Origin: Skermanella pratensis
GTDB taxonomy: Bacteria; Pseudomonadota; Alphaproteobacteria; Azospirillales; Azospirillaceae
Assembly (NCBI RefSeq): GCF_008843145.1
Contig: NZ_CP030265.1
Coordinates: 2,466,001 to 2,530,000, forward strand
Direction: 5' to 3'
DNA length: 64,000 nucleotides
A program made the translations under genes and the position numbers. The notes under the pieces were generated by a model, which saw only the letters and a list, made by a program, of their open reading frames with translations, was not told where the DNA came from and did no database searches. Below, piece by piece: positions 26,698 to 36,014 of the stretch (position 1 is its first letter; the number at the start of each line of letters is the position of its first letter).

Positions 26698-27015
26698 TCA
26701 GTCGCGGTCGGCCCGTTCGCCCATCAGATCGTCGGTGACCGAGGCGATCTCGTCCAGCGCGCTGGTCAGGCGCGGCAGATAGCGGCGCCCGTCGTCGGTC
26801 AGTTCCAGGCCCCGGGCAAAGCGCCGGAACAGGACGACCCCAAGCCAGCTTTCGAGCATCTTGACGTGATGGCTGATCGCCGCCGGGGTCACCCCCAGTT
26901 CCTGGGCCGCGCCTGTGAAGCTGCCATGCCGTCCGGCCGCCTCGAACGCCCGTACGGCGCTGAGCGGCGGCAGCTGCCGACTCTGTTGCGTTTCGCAGTC
27001 CAACCTCTGTACCAC
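26698..27015 (-). pseudogene. Truncated LysR-family regulator (DNA-binding domain only)
   Basis: Only the N-terminal LysR DNA-binding domain and the start of the linker helix remain (RQLPPLSAVRAFEAAGRHGS, ELGVTPAAISHHVKMLESWL, then a stop after GERADRD). The effector domain is absent and downstream sequence does not contain it. The start is uncertain: a GTG at 27015 gives about 105 residues, and the open frame extends further up without homology. It is paralogous to the complete GcvA-like regulator 400 bases away, suggesting a decayed duplicate. A truncated but DNA-binding product cannot be excluded. Confidence 0.7.
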
Positions 27016-27079
27016 CCCCGACCCATTCCGCTCCAGATGATCCGTCCAGCTGTGAAACAGTCGGGAGCCGATTGAGGTT

Positions 27080-28002
27080 TCATCCGAACAACAGCAATGC
27101 GAGCGGAATCGACGGCAGGGCAAGAACCGTCTGAAGGGTGATCGTTCCGGCCATCAGCCGCGAGTCGCCCCCCATCTGGCGCGCCAGGACGTAGGCCGAC
27201 GCGGCGGCCGGCAGGCTGTTGAACAGCACTGCGACGGTCAAGGTCAGCCCGTGGACCCGAAGACGGCGCCGTACAGAGCGGTCAGCCCGGGCACGACCAT
27301 CAGCTTCATCAGCGACGACTGGAGCACCGCGCCCCCCGCCGCGCGCGCGGCCGCGACGTCCAGGCCCGCGCCGACCGCCAGCAGGCCCAGCGGAAGTGCG
27401 GCGTCCCCCAGGATCTCGAAGACGGGCCCGACCAGGGGCGGGCGGCCGATCCCGCTGAGGTTGAGGGCGGCTCCGCCCGCCACGCCGATGATGATCGGGT
27501 TGCGCAGGATGCCCGAGACGATCGCCCGCACCGAGGTTCCGTTGCCGGAGCCGTACCGGGACAGCACGACCACGCACAGCACGTTGACCAGCGGCACGAC
27601 CGTCGCCAGGCCGATCGCGAACAGCGTGACGCCCGGACGGCCGAACAGGGCCGCGGCGGCCGCCAGGCCCACGAACGTGTTCGGCCTGACCGATCCCTGG
27701 AAGACGGAGGTGAAGGCCGGACCGTCGGGATTGATCCGCCTGCGCAGCAGCAGAAGGACGAGGGTGGCCGTCAGGATCGCCGATACCAGGGCGAGCCCCA
27801 TGGGCACGACGGCGAGGTCGCCGAGGCTGGCCTTGGACAGGTTGTCCAGCAGCAGGAGCGGGAAGAAGAGGTAATAGGTGAGCTTCTCCACCGGAATCCA
27901 GAAATCGTCCGGGACGATCCGGCGCCGGCGCAGCACGTATCCCAGCAGGATCAGGATGAAGATCGGCGTGAGGGCGGTGAAGACGATGAAGAGCTGGGAC
28001 AT
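27080..28002 (-). pseudogene. AEC-family (auxin efflux carrier type) permease, interrupted by one-base frameshift
   Basis: AEC-family inner-membrane transporter with about ten TM segments, 307 residues if corrected. Frame one runs MSQLFIVFTALTPIFILILL ... GLTALYGAVFG then stops. The other frame continues VHGLTLTVAVLFNSLPAAAS and ends ALPSIPLALLLFG, exactly as family members do. Adding one base to the CCC run at 27256-27258 (GGG in the gene strand) restores the frame. The gene start is directly after the ruvX stop (TGAATG), so they form one transcript. No other lesion is seen. Confidence 0.85.
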
Positions 28003-28563
28003 TCAGGAATTGCCGTCTTCGGTCCCTTCCTTCTCGTCCTGTTCCTGTTCCCGGCGCTCCTCCTCGGCCAGCCGCGCCGCCGCGCGTATTCCCGCCAGAG
28101 CGTCGAGCGCTCCCTGGAGGATGTAGGCGGCGGCCATCTTGTCCACGACCTCGGCGCGGCGCTTCCGGGTCATATCGGCGTCGATCATCATGCGCTGGAC
28201 CGCGCTGGTGGACAGCCGCTCGTCCCAGAACGCGATCTCCTGCTCCCCGCCGAGGATGTCCCTGTGCTCCAGCATGCTGGCGCCGAACTGCCGGGCGCGC
28301 TCGGCCGAGGGTCCCTCGCTGCCGTCCATGTTGACCGGCAGCCCGATCACCACCGCGCCCACCTCCCGGTCCTTGATGATCCGGGCCAGCTCGCGCGCAT
28401 CCACCGTGAACTTGGTGCGCTTGATCGTGCCGATCGGCGACGCCACGGAGAATCCGGGGTCGGAGATCGCCATGCCGACGGTCTTGGTGCCCAGGTCGAG
28501 CCCCAGCAGCCGCTTGCCGCGGGGTACGATGTCGAGAAGGTCCGTGAGCTTGCGGATCGCCAT
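28003..28563 (-). CDS. ruvX: Putative pre-16S rRNA nuclease YqgF/RuvX
   Basis: 186-residue RNase H-fold protein of the YqgF/RuvX family, implicated in 16S rRNA 5' end maturation. Motifs: LLGLDLGTKTVGMAISDPG with the first catalytic Asp, GAVVIGLPVNMDGSEGP, FWDERLSTSAVQRMMI and EVVDKMAAAYILQGALD with the last Asp. The C-terminal tail is unusually long and acidic (EERREQEQDEKEGTEDGNS). It diverges from gatC with about 118 bases between starts. Start at 28563 (MAIRKLTDLL); an upstream in-frame start at 28602 is less likely. Confidence 0.93.
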   Translation of the reverse strand: MAIRKLTDLLDIVPRGKRLLGLDLGTKTVGMAISDPGFSVASPIGTIKRTKFTVDARELARIIKDREVGAVVIGLPVNMDGSEGPSAERARQFGASMLEHRDILGGEQEIAFWDERLSTSAVQRMMIDADMTRKRRAEVVDKMAAAYILQGALDALAGIRAAARLAEEERREQEQDEKEGTEDGNS

Positions 28564-28681
28564 ATCGGGTGTTACTTTCGGCACACAGTCATAAAGGCAC
28601 ACAGCCGGAAAATTTCCATTTCTGCCGTCGGCCGGGGCAGTGCTCCGGCACGAGGCGTTCGCGGACGGAGAGACTTACCCC

Positions 28682-28969
28682 ATGTCGCTCGATAAGGCCA
28701 CCGTGGCGAAGATCGCCCACTTGGCCCGCATCAAGGTGCCCGAGGCCGACCAGGACCACCTGGCCGGCGAACTCAGCAACATCCTGAACTTCGTCGAGCA
28801 ATTGAACGAGGTCGATACCGTCGGCGTGCAACCGATGACCAGCGTGGCACCCCACAAGCTGCGCCGCCGTCCCGACGCCGTCACCGATGGCGGCGTCCGC
28901 GACGCCGTGCTGCTCAACGCCCCGGACAGTGCCGAGGGCTTCTTCGTCGTGCCGAAGGTTGTCGAGTGA
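28682..28969 (+). CDS. gatC: Aspartyl/glutamyl-tRNA amidotransferase subunit C
   Basis: 95-residue GatC, the small subunit that wraps and stabilises GatA and GatB in the complex converting Glu-tRNA(Gln) and Asp-tRNA(Asn) to the amides. Family motifs: [47 protein letters not shown] and [10 protein letters not shown] at the end. Its TGA overlaps the ATG of gatA by one base, giving translational coupling in a gatCAB operon. Confidence 0.96.
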   Translation: MSLDKATVAKIAHLARIKVPEADQDHLAGELSNILNFVEQLNEVDTVGVQPMTSVAPHKLRRRPDAVTDGGVRDAVLLNAPDSAEGFFVVPKVVE

Positions 28970-30540
28970 TGACGGATCTGACAAAGCTGACCATGACCGA
29001 AGCCCTGGCCGGGATGGCCAAGGGCGAATTCACCAGCGTCGAGCTGACCGAGGCGCATGTCCGCGCGGTCGAGGCGTCGCGCGCCCTGAACGCCTTCATC
29101 ACCGAGACGCCGGACCAGGCGATCGCCATGGCCGAACGGGCCGACGCGCGGCGGGCCAAAGGCGAGGCCGGGCCGATGAACGGTCTGCCGATCGCGGTCA
29201 AGGACCTGTTCTGCACGGCGGGATTCCAGACCACCGCCGGCAGCCATATCCTGGAAGGCTTCAAGCCGCCTTATGAGTCCACCGTCACGTCCAACCTGTG
29301 GCGGGACGGCGCGGTGATGCTCGGCAAGGTCAACCTGGACGAGTTCGCCATGGGCTCCTCCAACGTGACCAGCCATTACGGCCCCGTCGTCAGCCCCTGG
29401 AGCGAGGGCACCCTGGTGCAGCGAGACATGGCGGAGGAGGGCGGCTTCCTGTCCGAGCTGACCGCCGCCGTGCGCCAGCCGCGCCCGGTGCAGGAATGGC
29501 AGTGGACCCGCAAGCTGGTGCCCGGCGGATCGTCGGGCGGCTCGGCCGCCGCCGTGGCGGCGCGCTGCGCCATGGCCGCGACCGGAACCGACACGGGCGG
29601 ATCGATCCGCCAGCCGGCCTCGTTCGTCGGCATCGTCGGCATCAAGCCGACCTATGGCCGCTGCTCGCGCTGGGGCATCGTCGCCTTCGCCTCGTCGCTC
29701 GACCAGGCCGGTCCGATGACCCGCACGGTCGGGGACGCGGCCCTGATGCTGGGTTCCATGTGCGGGTTCGATCCCAAGGATTCGACCAGCGTGGACATGC
29801 CCGTGCCGGACTTCCGTGCCGCGCTGACCGGCGATATCCGGGGACTCAAGGTCGGCATCCCCAAGGAATACCGCGTCGACGGAATGCCCGCCGAGATCGA
29901 GAAGCTGTGGCAGCAGGGCATCGACTGGCTGAAGGCGGCCGGCGCCGAGCCGGTCGAGATCAGCCTGCCGCACACCAAATACGCCCTGGCGACCTATTAC
30001 ATCGTGGCGCCGGCGGAGTGCTCGTCCAACCTGGCGCGCTACGACGGCGTCCGCTTCGGCTTGCGGGTCGAGGGCAAGGATCTGAAGGACATGTACGAGA
30101 ACACCCGCGCCGAGGGTTTCGGGGCAGAGGTCAAGCGCCGCATCATGATCGGCACCTATGTGCTGTCGGCGGGCTACTACGAAGCTTATTACCGCAAGGC
30201 GCAGCAGGTCCGGACCCGGATCGCGGAGGACTTCGAGCAGGCCTACAGGCAGTGCGACGTGATCCTGACGCCGACGGCGCCCAGCACCGCGTTCGCTATC
30301 GGCGAGAAGATGGACGATCCGATCGCCATGTACCTGAACGACGTGTTCACGGTGCCGGCGTCGCTGGCGGGACTGCCCGGCATCTCGGTGCCGGCGGGGC
30401 TGGCGTCCGACGGGCTGCCGCTGGGACTGCAGATCCTCGGCCGGCCGTTCGACGAGTCGACCGTGCTGCGGGTGGCCGGCGTGCTGGAGAATGCCGCCGG
30501 CTTCGACGCCCTGCCGCCCTTCGTCGCCGCCCGCGGCTGA
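28969..30540 (+). CDS. gatA: Aspartyl/glutamyl-tRNA amidotransferase subunit A
   Basis: 523-residue amidase-signature subunit that frees ammonia from glutamine. The catalytic Lys-cisSer-Ser triad is visible as Lys78 (PIAVKDLF), Ser189 (PGGSSGGS) and Ser212 ([10 protein letters not shown]). Between [10 protein letters not shown] and the catalytic PGGSSGGS there are about 36 residues (145-181, starting [16 protein letters not shown]), where homologues I recall have about 10. This is an in-frame insertion close to the active site. The ATG at 28969 overlaps gatC; a GTG codon just before it (28966) is less likely. Cotranscribed with gatB. Confidence 0.96.
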   Translation: MTDLTKLTMTEALAGMAKGEFTSVELTEAHVRAVEASRALNAFITETPDQAIAMAERADARRAKGEAGPMNGLPIAVKDLFCTAGFQTTAGSHILEGFKPPYESTVTSNLWRDGAVMLGKVNLDEFAMGSSNVTSHYGPVVSPWSEGTLVQRDMAEEGGFLSELTAAVRQPRPVQEWQWTRKLVPGGSSGGSAAAVAARCAMAATGTDTGGSIRQPASFVGIVGIKPTYGRCSRWGIVAFASSLDQAGPMTRTVGDAALMLGSMCGFDPKDSTSVDMPVPDFRAALTGDIRGLKVGIPKEYRVDGMPAEIEKLWQQGIDWLKAAGAEPVEISLPHTKYALATYYIVAPAECSSNLARYDGVRFGLRVEGKDLKDMYENTRAEGFGAEVKRRIMIGTYVLSAGYYEAYYRKAQQVRTRIAEDFEQAYRQCDVILTPTAPSTAFAIGEKMDDPIAMYLNDVFTVPASLAGLPGISVPAGLASDGLPLGLQILGRPFDESTVLRVAGVLENAAGFDALPPFVAARG

Positions 30541-30570
30541 GGCCGACCCTGATCTTGAGGAAGTTGGACA

Positions 30571-32043
30571 ATGACTAGTGTGATCAACGGGACTGGTTTG
30601 ATCAAGGGCGAGACCGGCGACTGGGAAGTTGTAATCGGGCTGGAAGTCCATGCCCAGGTCATTTCGAACGCGAAACTGTTCTCGGGAGCCTCGACCCTTT
30701 TCGGTGCCGAACCGAACACGCAGGTCAGCTTCGTCGATGCCGCGTTCCCCGGCATGCTGCCCGTCATCAACGAGCACTGCGTCGAGCAGGCGGTCCGCAC
30801 GGGGCTGGGACTGAAGGCGCAGATCAACCTGTTCTCGGTGTTCGACCGCAAGAACTACTTCTACGCCGACCTGCCGTCGGGCTACCAGATCAGCCAGTTC
30901 CAGCAGCCGATCGTGGGCAAGGGCGAGATCGTGCTGGACATGCCGGACGGGACCAGCCGCACCGTCGGCGTCACCCGCCTGCACCTGGAGATGGACGCCG
31001 GCAAGAGCGTCCACGACCTGCATCCGAGCCGCACCTATGTCGACCTGAACCGGTCCGGCGTGGCCCTGATGGAGATCGTTTCGGAGCCGGACATGCGCAC
31101 CTCGGAGGAGGCCGCGGCCTATGTCCGGAAGCTGCGGGCGATCCTGCGCTATCTCGGCACCTGCGACGGCAACATGGAGGAGGGCTCCATGCGCTGCGAC
31201 GTCAACGTGTCGGTGCGCCGGCCGGGCGAGCCCTACGGCACGCGGACCGAGACGAAGAACGTCAACTCGATCCGCTACGTCCAGATGGCGATAGACTACG
31301 AGGTGCAGCGCCAGATCGAGGTGATCGAGGGCGGCGGGACGATCGTGCAGGAGACGCGGCTGTGGGACACGACCAAGTTCGTGACCCGGTCGATGCGCAG
31401 CAAGGAGGAGGCGCACGACTACCGCTACTTCCCCGATCCCGACCTGCTGCCGCTGGAACTGGAGCAGTCCTGGGTGGACGCGATCAAGGCGACCCTGCCG
31501 GAACTGCCCGACGACAAGAAGGCGCGCTTCATCAGCGACTACAAGCTGTCGAACTATGACGCCGGCGTGCTGGTCGCGGAACGGGCGAGCGCCGATTTCT
31601 ACGAGACGGTCGCCAAGGGCCGCGACCCGAAGCTGGCCGCCAACTGGACCATGGGCGAGCTGTTCGGCGCGCTGAACAAGCAGGGCAAGGGGATCGAGCA
31701 GTCGCCGGTCTCCGCCGAGAACCTGGGCGGGCTGATCGACCTGATCTCCGACAACACGATCAGCGGCCGCATCGCCAAGGACGTGTTCGCCGAGATGGTC
31801 GCGACCGGCAAGCCGGCGGCCCTGATCGTCGAGGAGAAGGGGCTGCGCCAGGTGACCGACACGGGCGCCATCGACAGCGCGATCGAAGGCGTGCTGGCGG
31901 CCAACCCGGACAAGGTCGCCGAGTACAAGGGCGGCAAGGAAAAGCTGTTCGGCTTCTTCGTCGGCCAGGTCATGAAGCAGACCCAGGGCAAGGCCAACCC
32001 GGCCCTGGTCAACGAGATCCTGACCGGGAAGCTGAACGGCTGA
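30571..32043 (+). CDS. gatB: Aspartyl/glutamyl-tRNA amidotransferase subunit B
   Basis: 490-residue GatB, the kinase/tRNA-binding subunit that activates the misacylated tRNA and amidates it. Signatures: [20 protein letters not shown]-like start, [17 protein letters not shown] region, [50 protein letters not shown], and [15 protein letters not shown]. The YqeY-like tail ends with [19 protein letters not shown]. It follows gatA by 30 bases and is followed by a strong terminator hairpin. Confidence 0.97.
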   Translation: MTSVINGTGLIKGETGDWEVVIGLEVHAQVISNAKLFSGASTLFGAEPNTQVSFVDAAFPGMLPVINEHCVEQAVRTGLGLKAQINLFSVFDRKNYFYADLPSGYQISQFQQPIVGKGEIVLDMPDGTSRTVGVTRLHLEMDAGKSVHDLHPSRTYVDLNRSGVALMEIVSEPDMRTSEEAAAYVRKLRAILRYLGTCDGNMEEGSMRCDVNVSVRRPGEPYGTRTETKNVNSIRYVQMAIDYEVQRQIEVIEGGGTIVQETRLWDTTKFVTRSMRSKEEAHDYRYFPDPDLLPLELEQSWVDAIKATLPELPDDKKARFISDYKLSNYDAGVLVAERASADFYETVAKGRDPKLAANWTMGELFGALNKQGKGIEQSPVSAENLGGLIDLISDNTISGRIAKDVFAEMVATGKPAALIVEEKGLRQVTDTGAIDSAIEGVLAANPDKVAEYKGGKEKLFGFFVGQVMKQTQGKANPALVNEILTGKLNG

Positions 32044-32056
32044 CGCGGCACGGCGC

Positions 32057-32088
32057 GGATGCCGGGCCTTCGGTTCCGGCATCCTTTC
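32057..32088 (+). terminator. Rho-independent terminator of the gatCAB operon
   Basis: A perfect nine-pair stem, GGATGCCGG at 32057-32065 and CCGGCATCC at 32076-32084, with a ten-base loop and a TTTCT run after it. It lies 13 bases past the gatB stop. The next gene starts at 32126 and so needs its own promoter or readthrough. Confidence 0.85.
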
Positions 32089-32125
32089 TCATCCATGAAG
32101 AAAAACAGTTCCAGGAGACAGCGCG

Positions 32126-33292
32126 ATGGCCGGCAAGCCCGACAGCCTGAAGCCCGAAACCCTTGCCGCCAACGCCCTGGGCTGGATCGATCCAAACACC
32201 GGCGCGATCGTTCCGCCGATCCATCCCAGCACGACATATCTCCGGGACGCCGACAACAGCTACGGCACCCACGGGCGCGTCTACAGCCGGGCCGACAACC
32301 CGACCTACGACCAGGTCGAGGCGCTGCTGAACCGGCTGGAAGGCGGGCAGGGGGCGCTGGTGTTCTCCTCCGGCATGGCGGCGGCGACCGCGCTGTTCAT
32401 GGCGCTGAAGCCGGGCGACCACGTCGTGGCGCCCAGCGTCATGTATTGGTCCCTGCGCAATTGGCTGATCGACTTCGCCAAGCCCTGGGGACTGGACGTC
32501 GAGTTCGTGCCCAGTGCCGACATGGAGGCTCTCGGGCGCGCGGTGCGGCCGGGCCGGACGGCGCTGGTCTGGGTCGAGTCGCCGAGCAATCCCATGTGGG
32601 ACGTGACCGACATCCAGGCCGCCTCCGACATCGCCCATGCCGCCGGGGCGCGGCTTGCCGTGGACAGCACCTCGGCCAGCCCGGTGATCACCCGCCCGCT
32701 GGCGTTCGGCGCCGACTATGTGATGCATGCCGGCACCAAGTATCTTAACGGGCACAGCGACGTGATCGCCGGCGCGCTGGTCACCGCCGCCGCCGACGAT
32801 CACTGGAACCGGATCAAGGGTGTTCGCAAGGGATTGGGAGCGGTGCTGGGACCGTTCGAGAGCTGGCTGCTGCTGCGCGGCATGCGCACGCTCTATCCGC
32901 GGGTGCGGACCGCCTCGGCCAACGCGCTGGACATCGCCCGGTACTTCGAGGGGCATCCCGGCGTCACGGAGGTGCTGTATCCCGGCCTCCAGAGCCATCC
33001 CCAGCACGACATCGCCCGCCGCCAGATGACCGACGGGTTCGGCGGGATGCTGTCGATCCGCATGAGCGGCGGTGCCGCCGCGGCGATCGCGGTGGCCGCC
33101 AATACCGAAGTGTTCACCCGCGCCACCTCGCTGGGCGGGGTCGAGAGCCTGATCGAACACCGCGCCAGCATCGAGGGCGCGGACACGCCGGTTCCGGACG
33201 ACTTGCTGCGCCTGTCGGTCGGCATCGAGGATGCCGAGGACTTGATCCGCGACCTGATCCAGGCGATCGAGAAGAGCCGTTCGGCGGTCTGA
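32126..33292 (+). CDS. metC: PLP-dependent cystathionine beta-lyase/trans-sulfuration enzyme
   Basis: 388-residue enzyme of the Cys/Met-metabolism PLP family. Motifs: YSRADNPTYDQVEALLNRLE, GALVFSSGMAAATALFMAL, SPSNPMWDVTDI, VDSTSASPVITRPLAFGADY and the PLP-binding Lys205 in HAGTKYLNGHSD. These enzymes cleave or form C-S bonds at the gamma or beta carbon; beta-lyase (MetC-like) is the best fit from overall pattern, but gamma-synthase/lyase activities cannot be separated by eye. CAGGAG lies eight bases upstream of the ATG. tRNA-Ser follows. Confidence 0.85.
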   Translation: MAGKPDSLKPETLAANALGWIDPNTGAIVPPIHPSTTYLRDADNSYGTHGRVYSRADNPTYDQVEALLNRLEGGQGALVFSSGMAAATALFMALKPGDHVVAPSVMYWSLRNWLIDFAKPWGLDVEFVPSADMEALGRAVRPGRTALVWVESPSNPMWDVTDIQAASDIAHAAGARLAVDSTSASPVITRPLAFGADYVMHAGTKYLNGHSDVIAGALVTAAADDHWNRIKGVRKGLGAVLGPFESWLLLRGMRTLYPRVRTASANALDIARYFEGHPGVTEVLYPGLQSHPQHDIARRQMTDGFGGMLSIRMSGGAAAAIAVAANTEVFTRATSLGGVESLIEHRASIEGADTPVPDDLLRLSVGIEDAEDLIRDLIQAIEKSRSAV

Positions 33293-33375
33293 GGCGTCGC
33301 GGTAAAAAGGTAGCGGAACGCGCACGATAGGGGCTTGCCGAACAAGGTCCCGCTCGCTATACAGAGCGCCGCGCC

Positions 33376-33465
33376 GGATAGGTGGCCGAGAGGCTGAAGG
33401 CACAGCTTTGCTAAAGCTGCGTGGGGGAAACCTCACCGTGGGTTCGAATCCCACCCTATCCGCCA
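33376..33465 (+). tRNA. tRNA-Ser (anticodon GCT)
   Basis: Class II tRNA of 90 bases with encoded CCA. The acceptor stem GGATAGG pairs with CCTATCC. The anticodon stem-loop CAGCTTTGCTAAAGCTG carries GCT. A long variable arm (GTGGGGGAAACCTCACC) is typical of tRNA-Ser, and the T loop reads GGTTCGAATCC. Confidence 0.97.
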
Positions 33466-33555
33466 CTCTCCCCGTTTATGGGTGGTGGAATTCATCGGCG
33501 TACTGCACTCCCTTCCATATTTAAAGCATATTGCGTCAGTTCAGGGCGCCCAGGC

Positions 33556-34077
33556 TCATGAACTGACTGCGCAAGCCGTGTTGAGAAGGGCGGGCGGGGC
33601 ATCAGCCGCCCAGATCAGGCCATCGGGCAGCCCCTCCGATGTGAAGGTGACGTTGGGCGGAAACGTCGCCTCGCGGCGACCGGCGCAATCGACCAGATGG
33701 CGCGTGAACAGGGTATCGCGGGCACGTCCTACGACCAGCACGTTGATGAGGACAAGGTCGGCATGGGCGGGATTGGTTCGCAAGGTGCCTCTGTCGGCTA
33801 CGACCAGCGTGGTTGTGACCGGTTTCAGGTAGGACCAAGGCTCGAATGGCGACCGGGTGCCGAGACGCTCGATGACCACCATCTCCGGCGGCAGCATCGC
33901 TTCCACGCGGTAGGCCCACTGGTAACGCAACGTCGCGGTGACCGCGACGACCGCCACGGCGGCGACCACCGGGCCGAGCCAGCGCGGCGGCACGGTACGC
34001 AACAGCTTGAAGCCGATCAGCATCACGCCAAGGGCGGCGAGTGCTGCACAAGCCGCGATCAGCACATCAAGAAGCAT
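33556..34077 (-). CDS. Membrane-anchored protein, unknown
   Basis: 173-residue protein. Two N-terminal hydrophobic segments (VLIAACAALAALGVMLIGF and WLGPVVAAVAVVAVTATLRY) are followed by a globular region with no motif I recognise (VEAMLPPEMVVIERLG, TLVVADRGTLRTNPAHADLV, LPDGLIWAADAPPALL). It probably faces the periplasm. It lies 41 bases downstream of the DUF294 regulator on the same strand, possibly as the last gene of the actP operon. Not essential to any assignment here. Confidence 0.65.
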   Translation of the reverse strand: MLLDVLIAACAALAALGVMLIGFKLLRTVPPRWLGPVVAAVAVVAVTATLRYQWAYRVEAMLPPEMVVIERLGTRSPFEPWSYLKPVTTTLVVADRGTLRTNPAHADLVLINVLVVGRARDTLFTRHLVDCAGRREATFPPNVTFTSEGLPDGLIWAADAPPALLNTACAVSS

Positions 34078-34117
34078 CTATGATATCCATGGTCCGTCCC
34101 CGTCCGGAGCATGCCAT

Positions 34118-36004
34118 TCAGGCCATGCCGCCGCGGTAGGCGGCGACAGCCGCCGATTGCATCAGCTTCACCACGGCGAAGGCATCCTTGAGGTGGCCGC
34201 GCTCGAACGGCGAGAGTTCCTGGGGAGAAAGGTAATTGTCCGGCGTCTTGCCTGCCTTCAACAGCCGGACTTGGTGCCGCACCCTGACCAGGCTCAGGAA
34301 GTCCAGGGCGTCCACCAGATCGCGGGCGCCGTCCCGACTCACCTTGCCGGTCTCGCCGGCGGCGATCAGCCGGTCATGGGTATTGACCAGGGGCGATCCG
34401 GCATCCAGGGCATAGACCCGCGCCAGATCAACGATGGGCGCCAGGACGGAGTGCTTGAGGTCCAGTGAGCGATGATGCTCCCCGCCGGAAATCAGGACGA
34501 AGTTCCGGAAAAATCCCAGCGGTGGCTGGTGGGTCAGCGCGTTGCGGACGAGATGACCGAGAAACAGTCCGTTGCTCCGGGTCAGCTTCAGGACCTCCTG
34601 CTGGAGATCATGGAACAGCGACGACTGGCCGGCGACCGGGCGCATGTCGAAGAAGACGCTGGCGTTCATCAGCGCCTCCGGCAAAGGCTCTCCCACCCAG
34701 CGGGCGAAGGTGCGGCTCCAACCTGAAATCGGCATCCGCCAGCGCGGATTGCGGGCCATTATGTCGCCCGGGCAGAGAGTATATCCGGCATGGTCCAGTC
34801 CCTCGCAGACGAACTCCGCCAATGCTTTGAAATAGTCGCCGTTGGCCGCATCCTCATAGTCGTCGGAGAGGATGAGCGCGTTGTCCTGGTCCGAACAGGC
34901 GGTCTGCTCGTTGCGTGCCTGGGAGCCGAGCGCCATCCAGAGATAAGCCACCGGCGGCGGCCCCAACCGGTGCTCCGCCAACTGCAGCAGCCGTTCCGTT
35001 GCCGCGTCGGTGATGGCCGAGACGGCATGGCCGATGCCATATGCGCTGCTGCCGCCCTCCACCAAGTCGTGAACCATGTCGCGTAGCGGCTTCACGGCCT
35101 CGGCGACTCCTGCGGCGTCGCTCCGCCCGGCGATGTCGCCCGCCATGAACACGACCGACCGCACATGGGTCCGCAGCATGTCGGTGCTGGTCACCACCCC
35201 GGCCAGCGCCGTTCCACGCATGACGGGCAGATGATTGATGCCGTGGCGGGCCATCAGGATCTCCGCCTGGAAGATCAGGGCCGTATCTTCGATGCGATGC
35301 GGGTCCGGAGTCATCACCGACGCCACCGGTTCGGCGGGATCCCGGTCCGCCGCCAGGACACGGTTGCGCAGGTCGCGGTCGGTCACGATGCCCAGAAGAT
35401 GGCCGTTCTCGACCACTGGCAGGCAGGAGACACCGGCCTGGCGCATCCGCCGGGCGGCGTCTCCGATGCTGGCCCCGGGAGAGATCAACTCCGGCGGGCG
35501 CCGGATCAGATCTCCCACCAACCGCCGGCTCGCCGGGGCCATCCGGTCACGGACGCCGCGCAGCCGTTGGCCCGCCTGCGGATCGACGAGGCGGTCGAAT
35601 TCGGGATGGCTTTCCCGAAGCCGGAGGATCAGCTCCGCCGGCATCTGGTAGAGAACAGTATCCTCCAGGGCGGTGACCTGGCAGAGGGCGGTTCCATCCG
35701 CCATCGAGGACCACGCCCCCGCCAGATCGCCTTCCGCCAGATGGGCGATCAGATCGCCGGCACCGGTCCGGGCCTCGAGCACGCCGCTCCTTACCATGCT
35801 GACCCTGGTGACAGGGTCGCCCGGGCGCATCAGAACCTCACCCCTGCCCAGGTCGACCGGAGTCACCAGAGCGGCGAGGGCATCCAGCTCGTCCTTCGGC
35901 AGAAGGTTGAAGGCCGGCTGGGCAGCGACGAATTCCCGGACTCCCGCAAGCTCGACCGGCATGTTCAGGGCCCCCTCCGATGGACCTGTAGGCGCAATGC
36001 TCAA
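34118..36004 (-). CDS. cNMP-binding/CBS/DUF294 nucleotidyltransferase regulatory protein
   Basis: 628-residue cytoplasmic signalling protein. The N-terminal cyclic-nucleotide-binding-like domain is at about 20-140 (GEVLMRPGDPVTRVSMVRSG). A CBS pair follows at about 165-290 (GVSCLPVVENGHLLGIVTDRDLRN; HGINHLPVMRGTALAGVVTS). A DUF294-type nucleotidyltransferase domain is at about 350-460 (ALGSQARNEQTACSDQDNAL), then its C-terminal helical domain. The family occurs next to ActP-type symporters and is thought to sense nucleotides or control carbon flux. It follows the symporter gene after 10 bases. A possible start 45 bases further in (MPVELAGVRE) is close in quality. Confidence 0.88.
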   Translation of the reverse strand: MSIAPTGPSEGALNMPVELAGVREFVAAQPAFNLLPKDELDALAALVTPVDLGRGEVLMRPGDPVTRVSMVRSGVLEARTGAGDLIAHLAEGDLAGAWSSMADGTALCQVTALEDTVLYQMPAELILRLRESHPEFDRLVDPQAGQRLRGVRDRMAPASRRLVGDLIRRPPELISPGASIGDAARRMRQAGVSCLPVVENGHLLGIVTDRDLRNRVLAADRDPAEPVASVMTPDPHRIEDTALIFQAEILMARHGINHLPVMRGTALAGVVTSTDMLRTHVRSVVFMAGDIAGRSDAAGVAEAVKPLRDMVHDLVEGGSSAYGIGHAVSAITDAATERLLQLAEHRLGPPPVAYLWMALGSQARNEQTACSDQDNALILSDDYEDAANGDYFKALAEFVCEGLDHAGYTLCPGDIMARNPRWRMPISGWSRTFARWVGEPLPEALMNASVFFDMRPVAGQSSLFHDLQQEVLKLTRSNGLFLGHLVRNALTHQPPLGFFRNFVLISGGEHHRSLDLKHSVLAPIVDLARVYALDAGSPLVNTHDRLIAAGETGKVSRDGARDLVDALDFLSLVRVRHQVRLLKAGKTPDNYLSPQELSPFERGHLKDAFAVVKLMQSAAVAAYRGGMA

Positions 36005-36014
36005 TCACCAGGGC

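Noticed and set aside
28675-32082. 1135-residue open frame on the minus strand opposite gatCAB
   Set aside because: Shadow of the high-GC gatC, gatA and gatB genes; composition is rich in Gln/Arg/His and no family is recognisable.
32085-32125. S-adenosylmethionine riboswitch before the metC-like gene
   Set aside because: The leader after the gatB terminator is too short and shows no riboswitch core.
32009-33466. 485-residue minus-strand open frame across the metC-like gene and tRNA
   Set aside because: It crosses a tRNA gene and a terminator and mirrors a well-supported enzyme.
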